DNA of 64,000 nucleotides from Epiperipatus broadwayi (GCA_028023455.1 JAQFVV010001004.1:1-64000), one strand, 5' to 3'. Positions 10,759 through 24,384 are shown, numbered from the stretch's first letter. Translations and numbers: made by a program. The notes: generated by a model not told the origin, from the letters alone.

Positions 10759-12490
10759 TGTACCTATATTGATATAGGCACATATAATTTTATCTAAAAT
10801 TAAATTATTAAAGTAATTTTTCATAAAAGAGAAACATAAAATTAAATGTTGAGTTTATTGCAGCTTGTTTTCGAAAAAGATAAGAATTAAATAGTTTTCT
10901 AGCGTTAGTTTTTGAAATAAAAAAAGCTACAATTAATTAATCAAAAGGGGGGAGGGGGAGTCTTGGTTTGAAAAATGAAACTAAAGGTTTACAAAAGGAA
11001 ATAAATAGTTTTTATTAGTATTCGTAAAAATATAATTTAAAAAGTTAAAACATACAAATCTCTTTTCATTCAAGTTTAATTAAAGAAAAAATAATGTTAA
11101 AACTAATATATGTGCATATATGTGCGATTGTCAACAATAGAATAAATGTTATTATAAATAAATGAAAGTTAAAGAAGATTATTATTAAAAAACACGGCAA
11201 TGGTTATTAATTAAAATATAAAACAACATCTCTGCATGGCTATTACTAATTAAGCAATCTTCCAAAACACGTTTATCAAAGGATTAATTGATAAAGAATT
11301 TCAACAACAGATATTTGCCGGAGGATATTGAAAAGAAAACACTTCATTGGTATAAATACTGAATATTTTATCGGACAATCAGTTGAGACAAGTCAGTTCA
11401 CAAATTTATTGAGTGAGTGCAGTTCAGAAATTAATTGAGCAGTTAACAAACAAAATGCAGTGTTGAGAAGATCTTAGGAATGCATGTTTATCTCCAGCCC
11501 AGATGTCCTATGAAAACAGCAGATCTGCCCGTGAAATAATGTCAGCTTAACATCTTAGAAAATCTCCGTCAGTATCTAATTGTCTCCGATAGTAATAATC
11601 ATGAAAATCAGGAAACTCAGCAAGGAAATGTCCCAGCCGGCTGGAAGCATTCATACTGGAACCATTCATACTGGAAGAAACAACAAACAAGAAGAAAACA
11701 AAGTGCTAAATCTACGTTCAAAATCCTAGGTAAAACATTTGCTTATTTTCGTTTATACTGTAATAGCCATTGCATTTCATTAATTCGTATGAATCTTTCA
11801 AGAGTCTAATTATATGAACTCTATATCATACATAAATGAACTATTGATGTGTGTGATTAAATTTCAAATGCTATGTAGTCCTTTATTATCATTATTATGT
11901 GTGTGCATGAGTTAATATGTGCGTGATCCTTATATCAATATTATTAGTCAAAGTAGATAAATTCCCAGTGTTCTGTTATGAAAATATTCAAGAATATTTA
12001 AACTATTTAGAATGTTAATTTAAAATATGCGTGTGTTTTATTAGAAGTATAAAATGTTTAAATTTAGTAAATAAATGTTAGTTAATAAATTATCTTTAAA
12101 ATTAAACTTTATTTGTCGGTCAATTCTTTTTATCAATTCCTTTTATCAAATTCTTTTTATCAAGTCTTTTAACCACTAATTATGTATAATCTATTAGTGA
12201 TTACAAACAGCTGAGCTAGTCATGGATTTAGGCATTGAGTTAGTGGCCATTGCTCAAAGTGCGTTATTTATTCATCCTTGAATATATAGCTGGCGCTCGT
12301 GTTTATACACAAACAAAAAAGGTGCTTTGAACTTGGTGTTGAACTCAACAGCCAAAAAGAAGTTATGTCCTGGAAATGTAATGCTAGTTATATATTTTAT
12401 AGCTATCATTTGGGCATACATACTCTCCGAGTATGTTCTTCTCTGCCTAAGAGACTGGTGTTTCGAATGCACATATTCAAACTCGGTACA
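10759..12490 (+). repeat. Left LTR
   Basis: 1732 bp, TGTACC...GGTACA. It contains a TATA box, a G-run block 'aaaaggggggagggggag' near 10945, and a splice-donor-like 'ctagGTAAAA' near 11728. Short open frames at 12272-12530 are by-products of LTR sequence and recur in the other LTR. Confidence 0.88.
11351..11380 (+). promoter_or_regulatory. LTR promoter: TATA box and initiator
   Basis: TATAAATA starts at 11351, and about 28 bp downstream lies an initiator-like ATCAGTT. The same arrangement is repeated in the right LTR near 15661. Start-site position is inferred from spacing. Confidence 0.5.
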
Positions 12491-12492
12491 AA

Positions 12493-12510
12493 TGGCTTTA
12501 CCCAATGTGG
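12493..12510 (+). other. Candidate primer-binding site
   Basis: Two bases after the left LTR the sequence TGGCTTTACCCAATG begins with TGG, as expected for pairing with a tRNA 3'-CCA end. The primer tRNA was not identified. Confidence 0.35.
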
Positions 12511-12853
12511 GACAAACTTGTCATAAATGACAGTTAATTAAATACTTTGTTCTTGTTGAAAATAAAAATCTAAAAAGTTAAATTATGTATGTAAAAGTGT
12601 TTTAATTTAAAAAAAAAAAGAATTGACTGAAAACTTTTTTTTTCGAAATGAAAAGAGATTTTGACATATATGCTATCAAATCAGAGTCAATTAGATGTTT
12701 GGGCGGAGCTAAGGCATTAGAATGGGTAGTGAAAAGGACTAAAAGGGTGGAGTTAGCGTGAGTTTCCGTCTTAGTAAGAAAAATAAATAAATAAGTTGTA
12801 TTTAAATTTAGTTTAACATAAACGCTAGTACTTTGAAATTGAAATTTTCGAAA

Positions 12854-13670
12854 ATGGATCCAAAAGAAAGCCCAATATATTTAAAAAATCCCCAGTTAGT
12901 AGAAAAAGAGAAAGAAGAAGTATCTGAGACATGAATGATGATGAAAATGATGATGAATATGATGCAAGAGTTTAAAGAAGAATTGTGTCAGAAATTTGAA
13001 CAAAGCCAACAGGAGCTTAAAGCTGAATTCAAAGCAGAATTGATAAAAGAAATGCGTCAAGAAATTAAACAAAGTCAACAAGAATTGTGTCAGAAATTTG
13101 AGCAAAACCAACAAGAGCTCAAAGAAGAATTGAAGGCAGAAATTAGTCAGGTTAAAGGAGAAATTAAGGAACTCAGAGCAGAAGTAAAGGAAATAAGATA
13201 TGAAATTACAGGAAAGGTAGAGAAAAATCAAGAAATTATAAAGGTAGATTTAGTTAAAAAAAACTAAAAAGGTTGAGGTCAGGAAAGAGGTAGAAATTGA
13301 ATTGGAATCAGATAGTGTTGTGATAAATAAAGTAGACACAAATGTAGATCAAGAAATAGAAGAAAAACATAAGTTAAAGGTAGTAGATAGTGTAGAAAAG
13401 TTTTTACAAAAATTTAAAAGGATTAAAGTAAATGTTCACATTCACTGTAGATGTAGATTTAAAACAAAGAGAAAGCATAGAAAAAAATATTCCCAGATTG
13501 AAGTAATTCGGAGTTTGTCTAGGTATAAAGGTTTTCTGAGTTACGAAGTCGAAAACAGAACAGAAAGAGATAAAGCAATAAAATATAAAAGTGGAACCGA
13601 TAAGAGAGGATCGTTAGTTTATATTATAGAATTTGTAGAAAGAAAAAAGGAGCCACCAGACATAGTTTAA
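12854..13670 (+). pseudogene. Gag-like coiled-coil frame of the LTR element, one stop and one frameshift
   Basis: Translation from the ATG at 12854 gives MDPKESPIYLKNPQ..., meets a TGA at 12932-12934, then continues in the same frame with a Met-rich patch and a long Glu/Lys/Gln coiled coil (repeated EELCQKFEQ(S/N)QQEL motif, about residues 30-135). It stops at 13267 after an A-run; shifting frame there continues as VEVRKEVEIELESD... to the stop at 13670. The C-terminal part (about residues 190-270) is strongly basic, with the cluster CRCRFKTKRKHRKKY. The reconstructed length would be about 270 residues, short for a gag and without a zinc knuckle. The TGA may come from CGA by CpG decay. Role as a particle or RNA-binding protein is inference. 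Confidence 0.6.
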
Positions 13671-14625
13671 GAGTTAGTAAACAGGCGGAATAGTAAAGGA
13701 AATGGGCAAAAAGGACCGGAAATGGACAATAAGCACGAATATGATTATTCTAAAGTAAATAAATCTAATAAATTACATCTGAAACTTCTATTTAAAACTT
13801 AAGACAATGGATTTGAAAATGAATGAATAATAATAAATGAAATGTTGCAAGTAATAATAATAATGTAGGCTTCGCAAAATAAAAGATTTTTTTTTTCTTC
13901 ACGCACATATTAATTAAGGAAATGCTCGTAAATAAACAGATCAAATAAATAAAAAGTCAATAAAATCAAGTTAAATAAATGGGTCAAGTTAATGATGTAA
14001 AAGTAAAGTTGTAGGCTTAAATAAAAGAAAAGATAACGGAATTTCTAGAACAGTTTAAATAAATGAAAAGATAATGGAATTTCAAGAACAGTTTTTTCTG
14101 AGTACACGCACATTAAAATAAAATAGTTTTGAATACATAAGTTAATAAAAGAAAGTAAATAAATGGTTTAAAGTAATCAAGTCCAATAAAATCTTTGTAT
14201 AATAATAAAAGGCAATAAAATAAAAGTTTTCTGAATATACGCACGTTAATACATAAGTTAAAGTAATGGGTTAAAGTAATATTGTAATATAAATAAATAT
14301 GTGTCCGTGATAGTTTCAAAATAATATTGTAGCATAAATAAGTATTGTAAAACTAAATATTTAAATAATGTTCGTAATGAATTTAAAAATAATAAATGAA
14401 AGTCAATCTAAGTTGTATTAGGATCGTATAAGGGTTTGAATCTAAAGAGATGAGAGTAGTATTTAAATAAGTTAGATAAGGATTAAGTTTAAAGCTCTCG
14501 ACTGGATAAATTCTAGTACCCGCAATGGATTGGCTGGGATCATTCCTCTTTTAAAAAGCGCACTGGCAACAACCAGAGTAAGTCATAAGTCACTTTTCAG
14601 GGGAGAATCCCCATATCTTGTACCT
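13671..14625. other. LTR-element internal non-coding region
   Basis: AT-rich and built of loose repeats such as 'gataa(c/t)ggaatttc(t/a)agaacag', 'acgcac(a)tta' and 'aaataaatg', between about 13900 and 14340. No frame of any length related to pol is visible. Confidence 0.5.
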
Positions 14626-14815
14626 CGTTTTCCAAAGTGTAAGTCAGAAATGGACAGTTGAAAATTCCTGCCATTCGCAGCTGCTTAGTCAAAGTCCGAT
14701 CAAGAGAATCGGCAATCGTTTTCCAGGGCGTAAGTCGGAAATGGACAGTTGAAATTCCTGCCATTTGCAGCCATCTTTTCTTAGTCAAAGTCCGATCAAG
14801 AGAATTGGCAGCCGA
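14626..14815 (+). repeat. Two-copy tandem repeat in the LTR element (period about 91 bp)
   Basis: The unit begins CGTTTTCCA at 14626 and again at 14717. It includes 'gtaagtc(a/g)gaaatggacagttg', 'attcctgccatt' and 'agtcaaagtccgatcaagag'. Second-copy differences include a short insertion (catctttt). Confidence 0.8.
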
Positions 14816-15045
14816 AGCTTCGTCTATAAAAGATCCTTGTGCCACAAAATTAGTTTGTCCTCATGGTCACTATCCAGGATGAACATTGTAAGCAATGTTA
14901 CCAGCATAGAAAGAAGAAAAGCATAATTGGAGAATGCCCTTAGCATGGAAAGAAAAAGATACCAAAAAGCAAACTTAGAAAGAATAATAAATTAAGATTT
15001 TATGTGGTCAGAGATAAAATGGTCAAAAATGACGCATTTTACTCT

Positions 15046-15065
15046 CAAAAGGAAGGGCGGTGTAA
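15046..15065 (+). other. Polypurine tract
   Basis: A purine-rich run, AAAAGGAAGGGCGG, lies just upstream of the right LTR, separated from it by TGTAA. This is the expected plus-strand primer position. Confidence 0.6.
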
Positions 15066-16800
15066 TGTACCTATATTGATATAGGCACATATAATTTTAT
15101 CTAAAATTAAATTATTAAAGTAATTTTTCATAAAAGAGAAACATAAAATTAAATGTTGAGTTTATTGCAGCTTGTTTTCGAAAAAGATAAGAATTAAATA
15201 GTTTTCTAGCGTTAGTTTTTGAAATAAAAAAAGCTACAATTAATTAATCAAAAGGGGGGAGGGGGAGTCTTGGTTTGAAAAATGAAACTAAAGGTTTACA
15301 AAAGGAAATAAATAGTTTTTATTAGTATTCGTAAAAATATAATTTAAAAAGTTAAAACATACAAATCTCTTTTCATTCAAGTTTAATTAAAGAAAAAATA
15401 ATGTTAAAACTAATATATGTGCGTATATATGTGCGATTGTCAACAATAGAATAAATGTTATTATAAATAAATGAAAGTTAAAGAAGATTATTATTAAAAA
15501 ACACGGCAATGGTTATTAATTAAAATATAAAACAACATCTCTGCATGGCTATTACTAATTAAGCAATCTTCCAAAACACGTTTATCAAAGGATTAATTGA
15601 TAAAGAATTTCGACAACAGATATTTGCCGGAGGATATTGAAAAGAAAACACTTCATTGGTATAAATACTGAATATTTTATCGGACAATCAGTTGAGACAA
15701 GTCAGTTCACAAATTTATTGAGTGAGTGCAGTTCAGAAATTAATTGAACAGTTAACAAACAAAATGCAGTGTTGAGAAGATTTTAGGAACACACGTTTAT
15801 CTCCAGCCCAGATGTCCTATGAAAACAGCAGATCTGCCCGTGAAATAATGTCAGCTTAACATCTTAGAAAATCTCCGTCAGTATCTAATTGTCTCCGATA
15901 GTAATAATCGTGAAAATCAGGAAACTCAGCAAGGAAATGTCCCAGCCGGCTGGAAGCATTCATACTGGAACCATTCATACTGGAAGAAACAACAAACAAG
16001 AAGAAAACAAAGTGCTAAATCTACGTTCAAAATCCTAGGTAAAACATTTGCTTATTTTCGTTTATACTGTAATAGCCATTGCATTTCATTAATTCATATG
16101 AATCTTTCAAGAGTCTAATTATATGAACTCTATATCATACATAAATGAACTATTGATGTGTGTGATTAAATTTCAAATGCTATGTAGTCCTTTATTATCA
16201 TTATTATGTGTGTGCATGAGTTAATATATGCGTGATCCTTATATCAATATTATTAGTCAAAGTAGATAAATTCCCAGTGTTCTGTTATGAAAATATTCAA
16301 GAATATTTAAACTATTTAGAATGTTAATTTAAAATATGCGTGTGTTTTATTAGAAGTATAAAATGTTTAAATTTAGTAAATAAATGTTAGTTAATAAATT
16401 ATCTTTAAAATTAAACTTTATTTGTCGGTCAATTCTTTTTATCAATTCCTTTTATCAAATTCTTTTTATCAAGTCTTTTAACCACTAATTATGTATAATC
16501 TATTAGTGATTACAAACAGCTGAGCTAGTCATGGATTTAGGCATTGAGTTAGTGGCCATTGCTCAAAGTGTGTTATTTATTCATCCTTGAATAGATAGCT
16601 GGCGCCCGTGTTTATACACAAACAAAAAAAGGTGCTTTGAACTTGGTGTTGAACTCAACAGCCGAGAAGAAGTTATGTCCTGGAAATGTAACGCTAGTTA
16701 TATATTTTATAGCTATCATTTGGGCATACATACTCTCTGAGTATGTTCTTCTCTGCCTAAGAGACTGGTGTTTCGAATGCACATATTCAAACTCGGTACA
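15066..16800 (+). repeat. Right LTR
   Basis: 1735 bp, with the same ends as the left copy. Differences are scattered (for example gatcttaggaatgcatg versus gattttaggaacacacg), and many are TG/CG or CA/CG pairs. It is followed directly by (AT)n. Confidence 0.88.
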
Positions 16801-16961
16801 ATATATATATATATATATAATAACAGTTGTGTTACATGGCATGTAGTAACATAGTGGATGTGTATAAATATATAGAGAGTTGAAAGGAAAAGTAGAAATA
16901 ATCATAGACAAAAATTTTGTATATATTTTTTATATTCAGGAATAAAATCACAGTAAGAAGG

Positions 16962-17040
16962 TAAGTAATATTTACTAAGGCTCTAACCTCAGGAATGTGT
17001 GCATAAAAATGCGATAGTAGGGACCTCTACAAGTCTTAAT
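16962..17040 (-). repeat. SINE-like fragment, family C
   Basis: On the minus strand it matches the tail of the 1339-1425 copy: 'gtccctact', 'cacacattcctgaggttagagcc', 'taaatattac'. The B box is not preserved here. Confidence 0.35.
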
Positions 17041-18029
17041 CACAAACTTACATTTTGGAAGAAAGAAGGGAAACCCCACAGGGGTTAAAATAATTTTGAA
17101 TTTAAAAAAATATATTATAAATTAAATATTTAAAAAGGTCTAAATAAATGGTTTTATTGAATTCTGATTTTGAAATTATAAACAAGCATGTTTCCTGATA
17201 GTTGTAAAAATCCATTATCCATTTGAAAAATCTTTTCTTTTTAAGTAAAATCTTTGTAGATTATACTTGATAAATTTCCAAATGTAGCTTTTAATTAAAA
17301 GTGATTTGAAAAGACTAGAGATAAAAACAGTTTTTAATTAATGTATTTTTGTCACCCCATACTACTATAAAAAAGATGAATACAAAAGATTAGAATTGTT
17401 GGTTGTTCCTAGAGCTTTAGAAAAAAATAGTTTGTGTCTAAAGAATTATACAGTGCTCCCATGAAGATCTAATGAAAGGCAAAGAGAGAAGTCCAGCAAC
17501 TATTCTACTGTTCACTATGGAGGAGTTTTGATTCATATGAAAGCATGACTCATTTTCTGTGTTCATTGGTCTACACAAATGAGTTCTAGAAGATGGCTGG
17601 TTTTCCTGAAGTATAAATGAAACTGAATGAATGTCAATAGTTACCTGATTGTACCTTTTCCAATGATGACAATCCAGAACTGACCCCCATTAAGAGAATT
17701 CATCAACTGATGAATTAGTTGCACATATGCTCATTTACCTATATACAAGGAACCACAGATAAATGTATCATGTCATATTAATATACATTGCAGCTGATAA
17801 GTTCTTTCAAGTAATTCCTTAAAGTAATATTTTAAAGTACAAGTAAATAGTTTTTATTAAGTTAAATGTCTAAAATAAAAATTTTTATTCATAGATGATT
17901 TTTTTTTTCAAGATAATAAGTAAAATTTATATCTTTCAATGTGGAATAAACAGTGAAAAGATATTTTCATAATCGAAAATATTATTTTAAATAATTTATT
18001 GAAGAAATAGAGACATTTAAAATCAATAT
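17041..18029. other. Intergenic DNA
   Basis: No gene recognised. Base composition is less extreme around 17400-17760, but no long frame or known repeat was seen. Confidence 0.4.
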
Positions 18030-18360
18030 TTTAAATTTAATTATTCAACCGCCTCTTACAAGGCATCTCGTCAACATCTGATGTCACTCTAACTCTGCTA
18101 GTTCTTATGCTAAAATATTCGTTTGACAGGTATTGATTAGGTTTTTAAAAGTTCTGTAAGATGGTGCCCTCTTCCGAATTATTTTACAAGTAAAAAATCA
18201 AAAAAACCGCATTTTAAACTAAACAGAGAAAGATCCTTGTCAGTGATTGGTTGTCAGCCAGCTCTCAGCCGAAAAAGACATTCTGATTGGCTGGAAAGAA
18301 CAAAGAAACCACCTGATCAAAGAAAATAAAGAAAACCGCTGAGATTTTCATTTCGAATGC
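18030..18360. promoter_or_regulatory. Promoter-like patch with paired CCAAT boxes
   Basis: A locally GC-richer stretch contains two inverted CCAAT boxes in good context, GATTGGTTG (ATTGG at 18246-18250) and GATTGGCTGG (18286-18290), 40 bp apart. Nearby is AAGATGGTGCCC, close to a YY1-type motif. No coding frame starts next to it on either strand, so direction and target gene are unknown. Confidence 0.35.
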
Positions 18361-21300
18361 AATTTAAGTATTAAAAAAATATAATTTGAGAAATTAAACT
18401 AGTTTTTTAAAAAATATACCAAAAAAACAAAATTATTTTCGAAAAATATTGAAGATTTTAGTAAAAATATTTAAGATTTAGCAAAAAGAAATCTTTACTT
18501 TTCGATAACGTAAAATTGAAAAAAAGCGTTTGCTTCAGCACTTTTTTGTTTAGACATTCGCTTTATATTTGCTGAAATTGAATATATTTTATAATAAATA
18601 AATAGCAATTTATTTTTGAAAGAACTTTCATTCTCTTTCATAACCTGAAAAATTAGTAATATACTTTTTATAAACGTATCTGAGTTGAATTTAATATTAT
18701 AGGCGAATATGTTTTAACAATAGGCTTTGTCTTCAGTTTGTGAGTTGGCCAATTAAAAGATTTGATTTTTACCTCATACAACCAATAATATAATTAGCGG
18801 TTTAAGGGTTAAAGAAGTTTATAATTATTCAGTCAACAAAAATTGATTTTTTGGTAATCAGTAAAGAGCAAAACTTACTATCAAAATAATGAATAGATTA
18901 TATATACTTTCAACAAAAAATGTGATAACTTAAAATATTAATCATTTATTGCATTTTATATGATGATTGAAATATATTCATTGATTGTATTGCAACATAT
19001 GTGTGCAAATACCAATGCATGTCAGATAGACACATATAAGTAAATTTTAAGTATTTATTGTATTATTTCATGACAATGCAAATATTTTCATTTTTAAATT
19101 ATACCATGTGTCTGTGTGATGATATATAGCTTCTGTATATTGGAACATATATGTAAATCACAGTGTAATAAATTACATTTTGTTTTTATATTAATTGACA
19201 TACATAGGTAAATTTTAATCATGTATTTTATTTTATGGCAAGGCAAACATATTGAGAAATTATTATGTCACTTAACTGTGGGTGTATATATATCAATGAG
19301 TGACAAGTAAACACATAAAATTTAATCATTTTTTAAATTTTATTAAATGTCAGTTGAAATATATTCATTCCATATTATACCATGTGTCTGTGTTCTGATA
19401 TATGTATGTATTTTATGTAAACAATTTACAAGGTATTGTAAGTCACAATGTGATAGTTTTTATTTTGCTATATTAATCAAAATCAGAAGACTTATGTGTC
19501 TACCCATATTCTAGAATGTCTTTTTTTAATTGTTCTTAATAAACTTGTATTTCATTGTTAAAATTATTTTAATGAACTTGATTCTAAATGTTTTTAAAAT
19601 ATATGTTGTATTATCTCTTGATCACAGTAACAATTAAAGAGCTTCTTTCTAAGTTAGATTCATGCATAATTGTCTGATACATAAAAGAGCATATATATTA
19701 GTGTATGGACATCCAGTAATGATTATGATGAATAATCCTGGATTGGCACTAACAGTGTAATCTTTAAAGTACATTCACTACATTTCATTTTAGTTTAGTC
19801 TCTATTAGAAATTAAGTCTATTGTTGGCCAATACATTAATGGTACTAATTGGCCATAGCATTGATGATGATCAGCATGTTTTAATATCTCAGATTTATTG
19901 TTTTGATTATTATGTATTCGTATGGATGAGTGTTTAGTTGGTGCATCCAAATTAATTTTAAATAATAGCCCCAACATGGAAAAGGCAAAAATAGTTGGGC
20001 TCGTCTAAAGTAGACCCACTTCAAATCCAGTCACTATATTGACTGTTAGTTTATTTTATGGTTAATAACTCATAATAAGTATTATTTATATTTATTTATA
20101 ATGCTGGTGAGTTTAGTTAAATATGCTTACAGTAATTGTAGTGAGTTAATAGTGATCCAACTGGACTGATCTCTCAGAATCATTAGAAAGTGAACTCTCA
20201 TGCTCTTATAATATATAACATTATATAGTTTTGATATTAAATATTTTAATATTTTATATTAAATATTTATATTAAATTTCATTATTTGAAATATTTTGTT
20301 TTTGTGAAGATAATTCCTCAGATCCCTTATGGTTTAATCCATGATTTCCATCCTGTTATAGTATATTACTTTTTGCATGGTTAACATTTGTAATAAATTT
20401 AGATTGTTAAAAGTTTACATGCTGGAAGATCATTCCTCACAAAAAACTTTAATGCATGTTTGTTTCATTTCCACTAAATAAAGTTATAAGTGGCCATTTT
20501 TCAAAATAAATCTTTATAAGTTCAGTTGGTGGAAAATAATTTATCATAAAAAATGTAAATGTGTGTTTGTAGACATTTGTATCACTTTCAATAAATAAAG
20601 TTATAGGTTAATATAATTCCAAATAAAACCTTAATTGATCAATTAAGTTTGCTAGAAGCTCTCGTGTAAATGTTATTTTTTGAGATCACAAGATTTGAAA
20701 ATTATTTCCAGATTAATATGTATGTTAAATCTCATAACCAGAATAATAAACAACTACAATTTTTTAACATCAACATTGACAAGATACACATTTGTTTAAA
20801 ATCTAATGTCAAATTGCAAACAAAGCATCAACATGGACAAGGTACTTCCCCAAATGCAGACAAGAATTTTTCTCCATTTACATAAATATTGCCAAGAAAA
20901 GAAATTTATTGAAAAATAATGGGAAATAAAGTGTTGAAAACATTTTTTATCAAATGAGACAAAAATAACACACATAAATTACTTTTCTTAGTTTTTGGTT
21001 GATGGTGTTATTTCAAAAGAAGTTCATGTAAAAACAGAATAAGGCGTAAGTACATTTATATTTTTAAAATTCAGTTAAAGAGGTTTGATTTGAAAAATAT
21101 TACAAAACATCAGAATGATTTTTTGGGGGAGACATTCTGTGCAGGTGGAAAATTAGCTTCTGAATTCTTAAAAATATGTTTCTGTTAAATAAGAGAAATT
21201 GAGCTTAATAAAACAAAAAGAAAGTATAAAAAGTTAAATTTAAAAAACAATTTGTTTACTTCATATCAAAGCAGAATATATGTCAAAAATTAGTCATTAG

Positions 21301-24236
21301 AAGACTCCAATTTTCACAGCAAATGTAGATGAATTTTGAATTTCAGAAATGATCATCATCTATTCTTCATAATAAATTCTCACTATTAAATCAGCAAAAA
21401 CCTAGGTAACAGCAAAAAAGTATTTGAGAGTATATTCTCAATACAATGATATTATGTCCATAAATTTGGCTAGGTCACTAAATACATATCCAACATCATA
21501 TTCTAGTCATGTAGTTCCAAGAAAAAAATGGTTTACATAATCTAAAAAATCCTGTTACCTATCATTTCATCTAATATGTTGACTTAATCCAAAGATGATT
21601 TTTAGTGGCTATTATATTTTGACAAAGAATACTTGTACTCATTAAAAAAATTCTGCAAATCAATTTGCCAATTAACTAATTATAAACTTGTCATATTATA
21701 AAAATAACAAACTAAAAACATCTAATAAAACTTTAAAGTCAAAAAAGTAATCAGAACAGCTAAAAAACTAAGATGTTATATTCACTTCATGTTGTTATAA
21801 AATATCTGATAACATATGCTTAGTTAAACATTTAATACTAGCTAGATATTTTTATATTTTTTAATTTTAAAAGGTCTCTTAATGAAAGTATAATTATTTG
21901 TTGTTGTTTTTTTCCATAAAATAAAGATCTGAAATTTTTATATGTTAGTTGTAGCACAGCCTACTTGATTCAACTTTGGATCATGCCAAAATTGTAACAC
22001 TGTAGATGATCACTACGTTTATCTGAAAAACAGTAATAAAATGATAAGTTAAAACAATAAGTAATAATATATTAAAAATATAATTGATGAAAGTATTCAT
22101 TTAAATTCCACTCACACATAAATATCTATAACCATAGTGTGTTTGTATCAATACTTTTTCTTCTTTTTTACATTACTTATTTTAATAACTGTGTTGGTTA
22201 GCATCTGGCCTATTCATAATCTGATTGTCACACATAAGAATATTTTTTATGAGTTAAGAAAAAATAATTTGTGTTTGTGTCATGTCTGTGCTCATAGTTT
22301 AATAAATATGTTTGATACCATTTGGTCTATTTAAAAAGGCATTTTTCTAACACATATATGAATATTTTTTACATGTTTAGTTAAGAAAGATCAGGCCATG
22401 TTTGTAACATCATTCTCAGTGTCTGCTTTCTGTGAGATAGAACCAGAATCCATAATAGGAGTACCAATATGTATATGGAAGAATTTGAAATTAAGGCCAG
22501 ACAAAAGTAGACTTTCATCAGAAATTAATACACATTATCATACCCTGCAATCTAAGTCATTACAAGAAAAAATAATTTTTTATATTATATTTCATCATTT
22601 TAGTATTAAATGATGTATCTGGGAATGTAACTGATACTCAGAAAGAACTTTTAAATAAAGTATTGATAGAACAAATTATGTTGTTTGATTATCAGAAAAT
22701 TGAAATGTGTGATTACATGTAATTTAATTAAATATTATTTTTTAAAAATAGAAAAATAAATATTTCTGTTACCCATTTATATATATTGAACTAGAAAGTA
22801 GCAAAATATATATTTATGAATATGGAGACACAGAGACTGATAAGTTTATAGATTATTAACATTGACATCATTTCATTTTAGGTACACTGAATTTGGAATG
22901 TGCCAAGTTTAATAATTATACAAATAGAATTTATCCCAAGTCACATCTCTTATATTTGAGAAGTCAGCAAGTGTATATTTCATAGCTAACTAACCTCATG
23001 TTATAATCTATTTGTATTCACATTTCTCTAATTTTCATTCCCCATCCACATTTCAGACTAAGAGTTATATAAATAATAACTAATATCTATAAACAGTTAG
23101 AGATGACGTAATCAAATTCACAATAATTCTACATGTATATAGTTGTGTGTACTTCTTGAAATTTTTTTAATAAATTAGATTTTAAATTTGTAACCTAAAA
23201 AAATATCGATGTAAATTTTTTTTCTTAAACAGTTTTCGAAATTTTAATGAAAATACTGTAAAACAATTTAACTGAGAAGATTAGGCTACATTTCTTTAGA
23301 AGTGTTTTGATACTTAGACTGAATTGTAAGCTTTTATCAAATAATTTTTTCTGTTTACTACATGATACATTCCATTTTTTAAATTTACATTCCTTTCCCT
23401 TAACATTCTTCCAATTTTTTCTGGTATTTGCTTTTTGAAAATTTGCTTATATTAAAAAAATATTTACAAATAGTTCATGGAAAATTATCTTTATTTTTTA
23501 ACTAAAGAATCTTGGTATTTTCTATTTAAAACTTTTTATTATTATTAAATACACTTTATAAAGAAAGGAACGAGGTATATCATCCCAATTGATTTTTTCA
23601 CTTGTACATATATATATTCTACGTATTAATTACATTATTTTTTAATTAGTTACTATTTTACTTATTACACAAAATAAATTTGCAAAATTAACCCTTGTCT
23701 GCCCAAAATAAAATAATTAAATATGATATTAGAACCTTGAAAAATTAGAAAGCAATAAACCGAATACAGATGAAACTATAAACTTAATTATTTTGCCATT
23801 CAGTCAATACACGTATAGCTGTCACCATATTTAAATCTTTTTTAATCTGTAGTTTCATAATTCACGAAATTATTGTATACTTTTAAAAGTTGAGTAGGTG
23901 TAAGATAATCAGTATAAAAGTAATTGAACACTTATTTATAAAATATGATCTATGCTACAAAAATGATCATAATAAGGGATTTATTTACAAAGTTTTCAGA
24001 TTAATCCAATTTTTACTTTTGGGTTGTATAATAGTGGTTCTTCTTTTGCAACAGGTTGATACAGACTATATAGTAAGTATAAAACTTCATTTATATTCTC
24101 TATCTATATCATTACAAATGTATTTTGCACTTGCATATAAAATAGAATGCCAAAAAGAATACAACTTTTCAAATAATATTTTTTAAAAAATCATTCCTAA
24201 ATAAAGGTGACCAAATAAGAAAATATATTTAAGCCA
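18361..24236. other. AT-rich intergenic DNA
   Basis: No supported gene. Open frames of up to about 98 codons are AT-rich and lack start or splice context. A degenerate B-box-like 'cttcaaatccagtcac' is near 20021. Otherwise featureless to me. Confidence 0.5.
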
Positions 24237-24384
24237 ATAAACATCACATGCTTACCACCTCTTATGCTTGTGTATAACTGTTGTTAAAACAGGCAAACAC
24301 ACTATATGTATTGCCACACACAGCAAGCTAGAGTAATCAATGGATGCCAGAAGGCTTGTGCATAAAATCCCCATCTAGGGCCTA

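Larger units (their letters stand above)
10759..16800 (+). mobile_element. Non-autonomous LTR retrotransposon
   Basis: Two direct repeats of 1732 and 1735 bp begin TGTACCTATATTG and end CGGTACA (TG...CA). They flank 2575 bp of internal DNA. By eye the LTRs differ at roughly twenty positions, mostly C/T or G/A changes, so the insertion is recent. It sits inside an (AT)n tract; the flanks match as ATAT, compatible with a 4-bp target duplication but uninformative. The internal region has a primer-site candidate, a gag-like frame and a polypurine tract, with no protease, reverse transcriptase, RNase H or integrase frame. Mobilisation would need an autonomous partner. The Ty3/Gypsy-like assignment is inferred from layout only. 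Confidence 0.88.

Noticed and set aside
12272-12530. Overlapping open frames of 67-77 codons at the LTR end
   Set aside because: They lie inside the LTR on both strands, recur in the other LTR with changes, and have no coding features.
17705-17725. CTGATGA in the palindrome 'catcaactgatgaattagttg'
   Set aside because: Simple local palindrome with no hammerhead order of elements.
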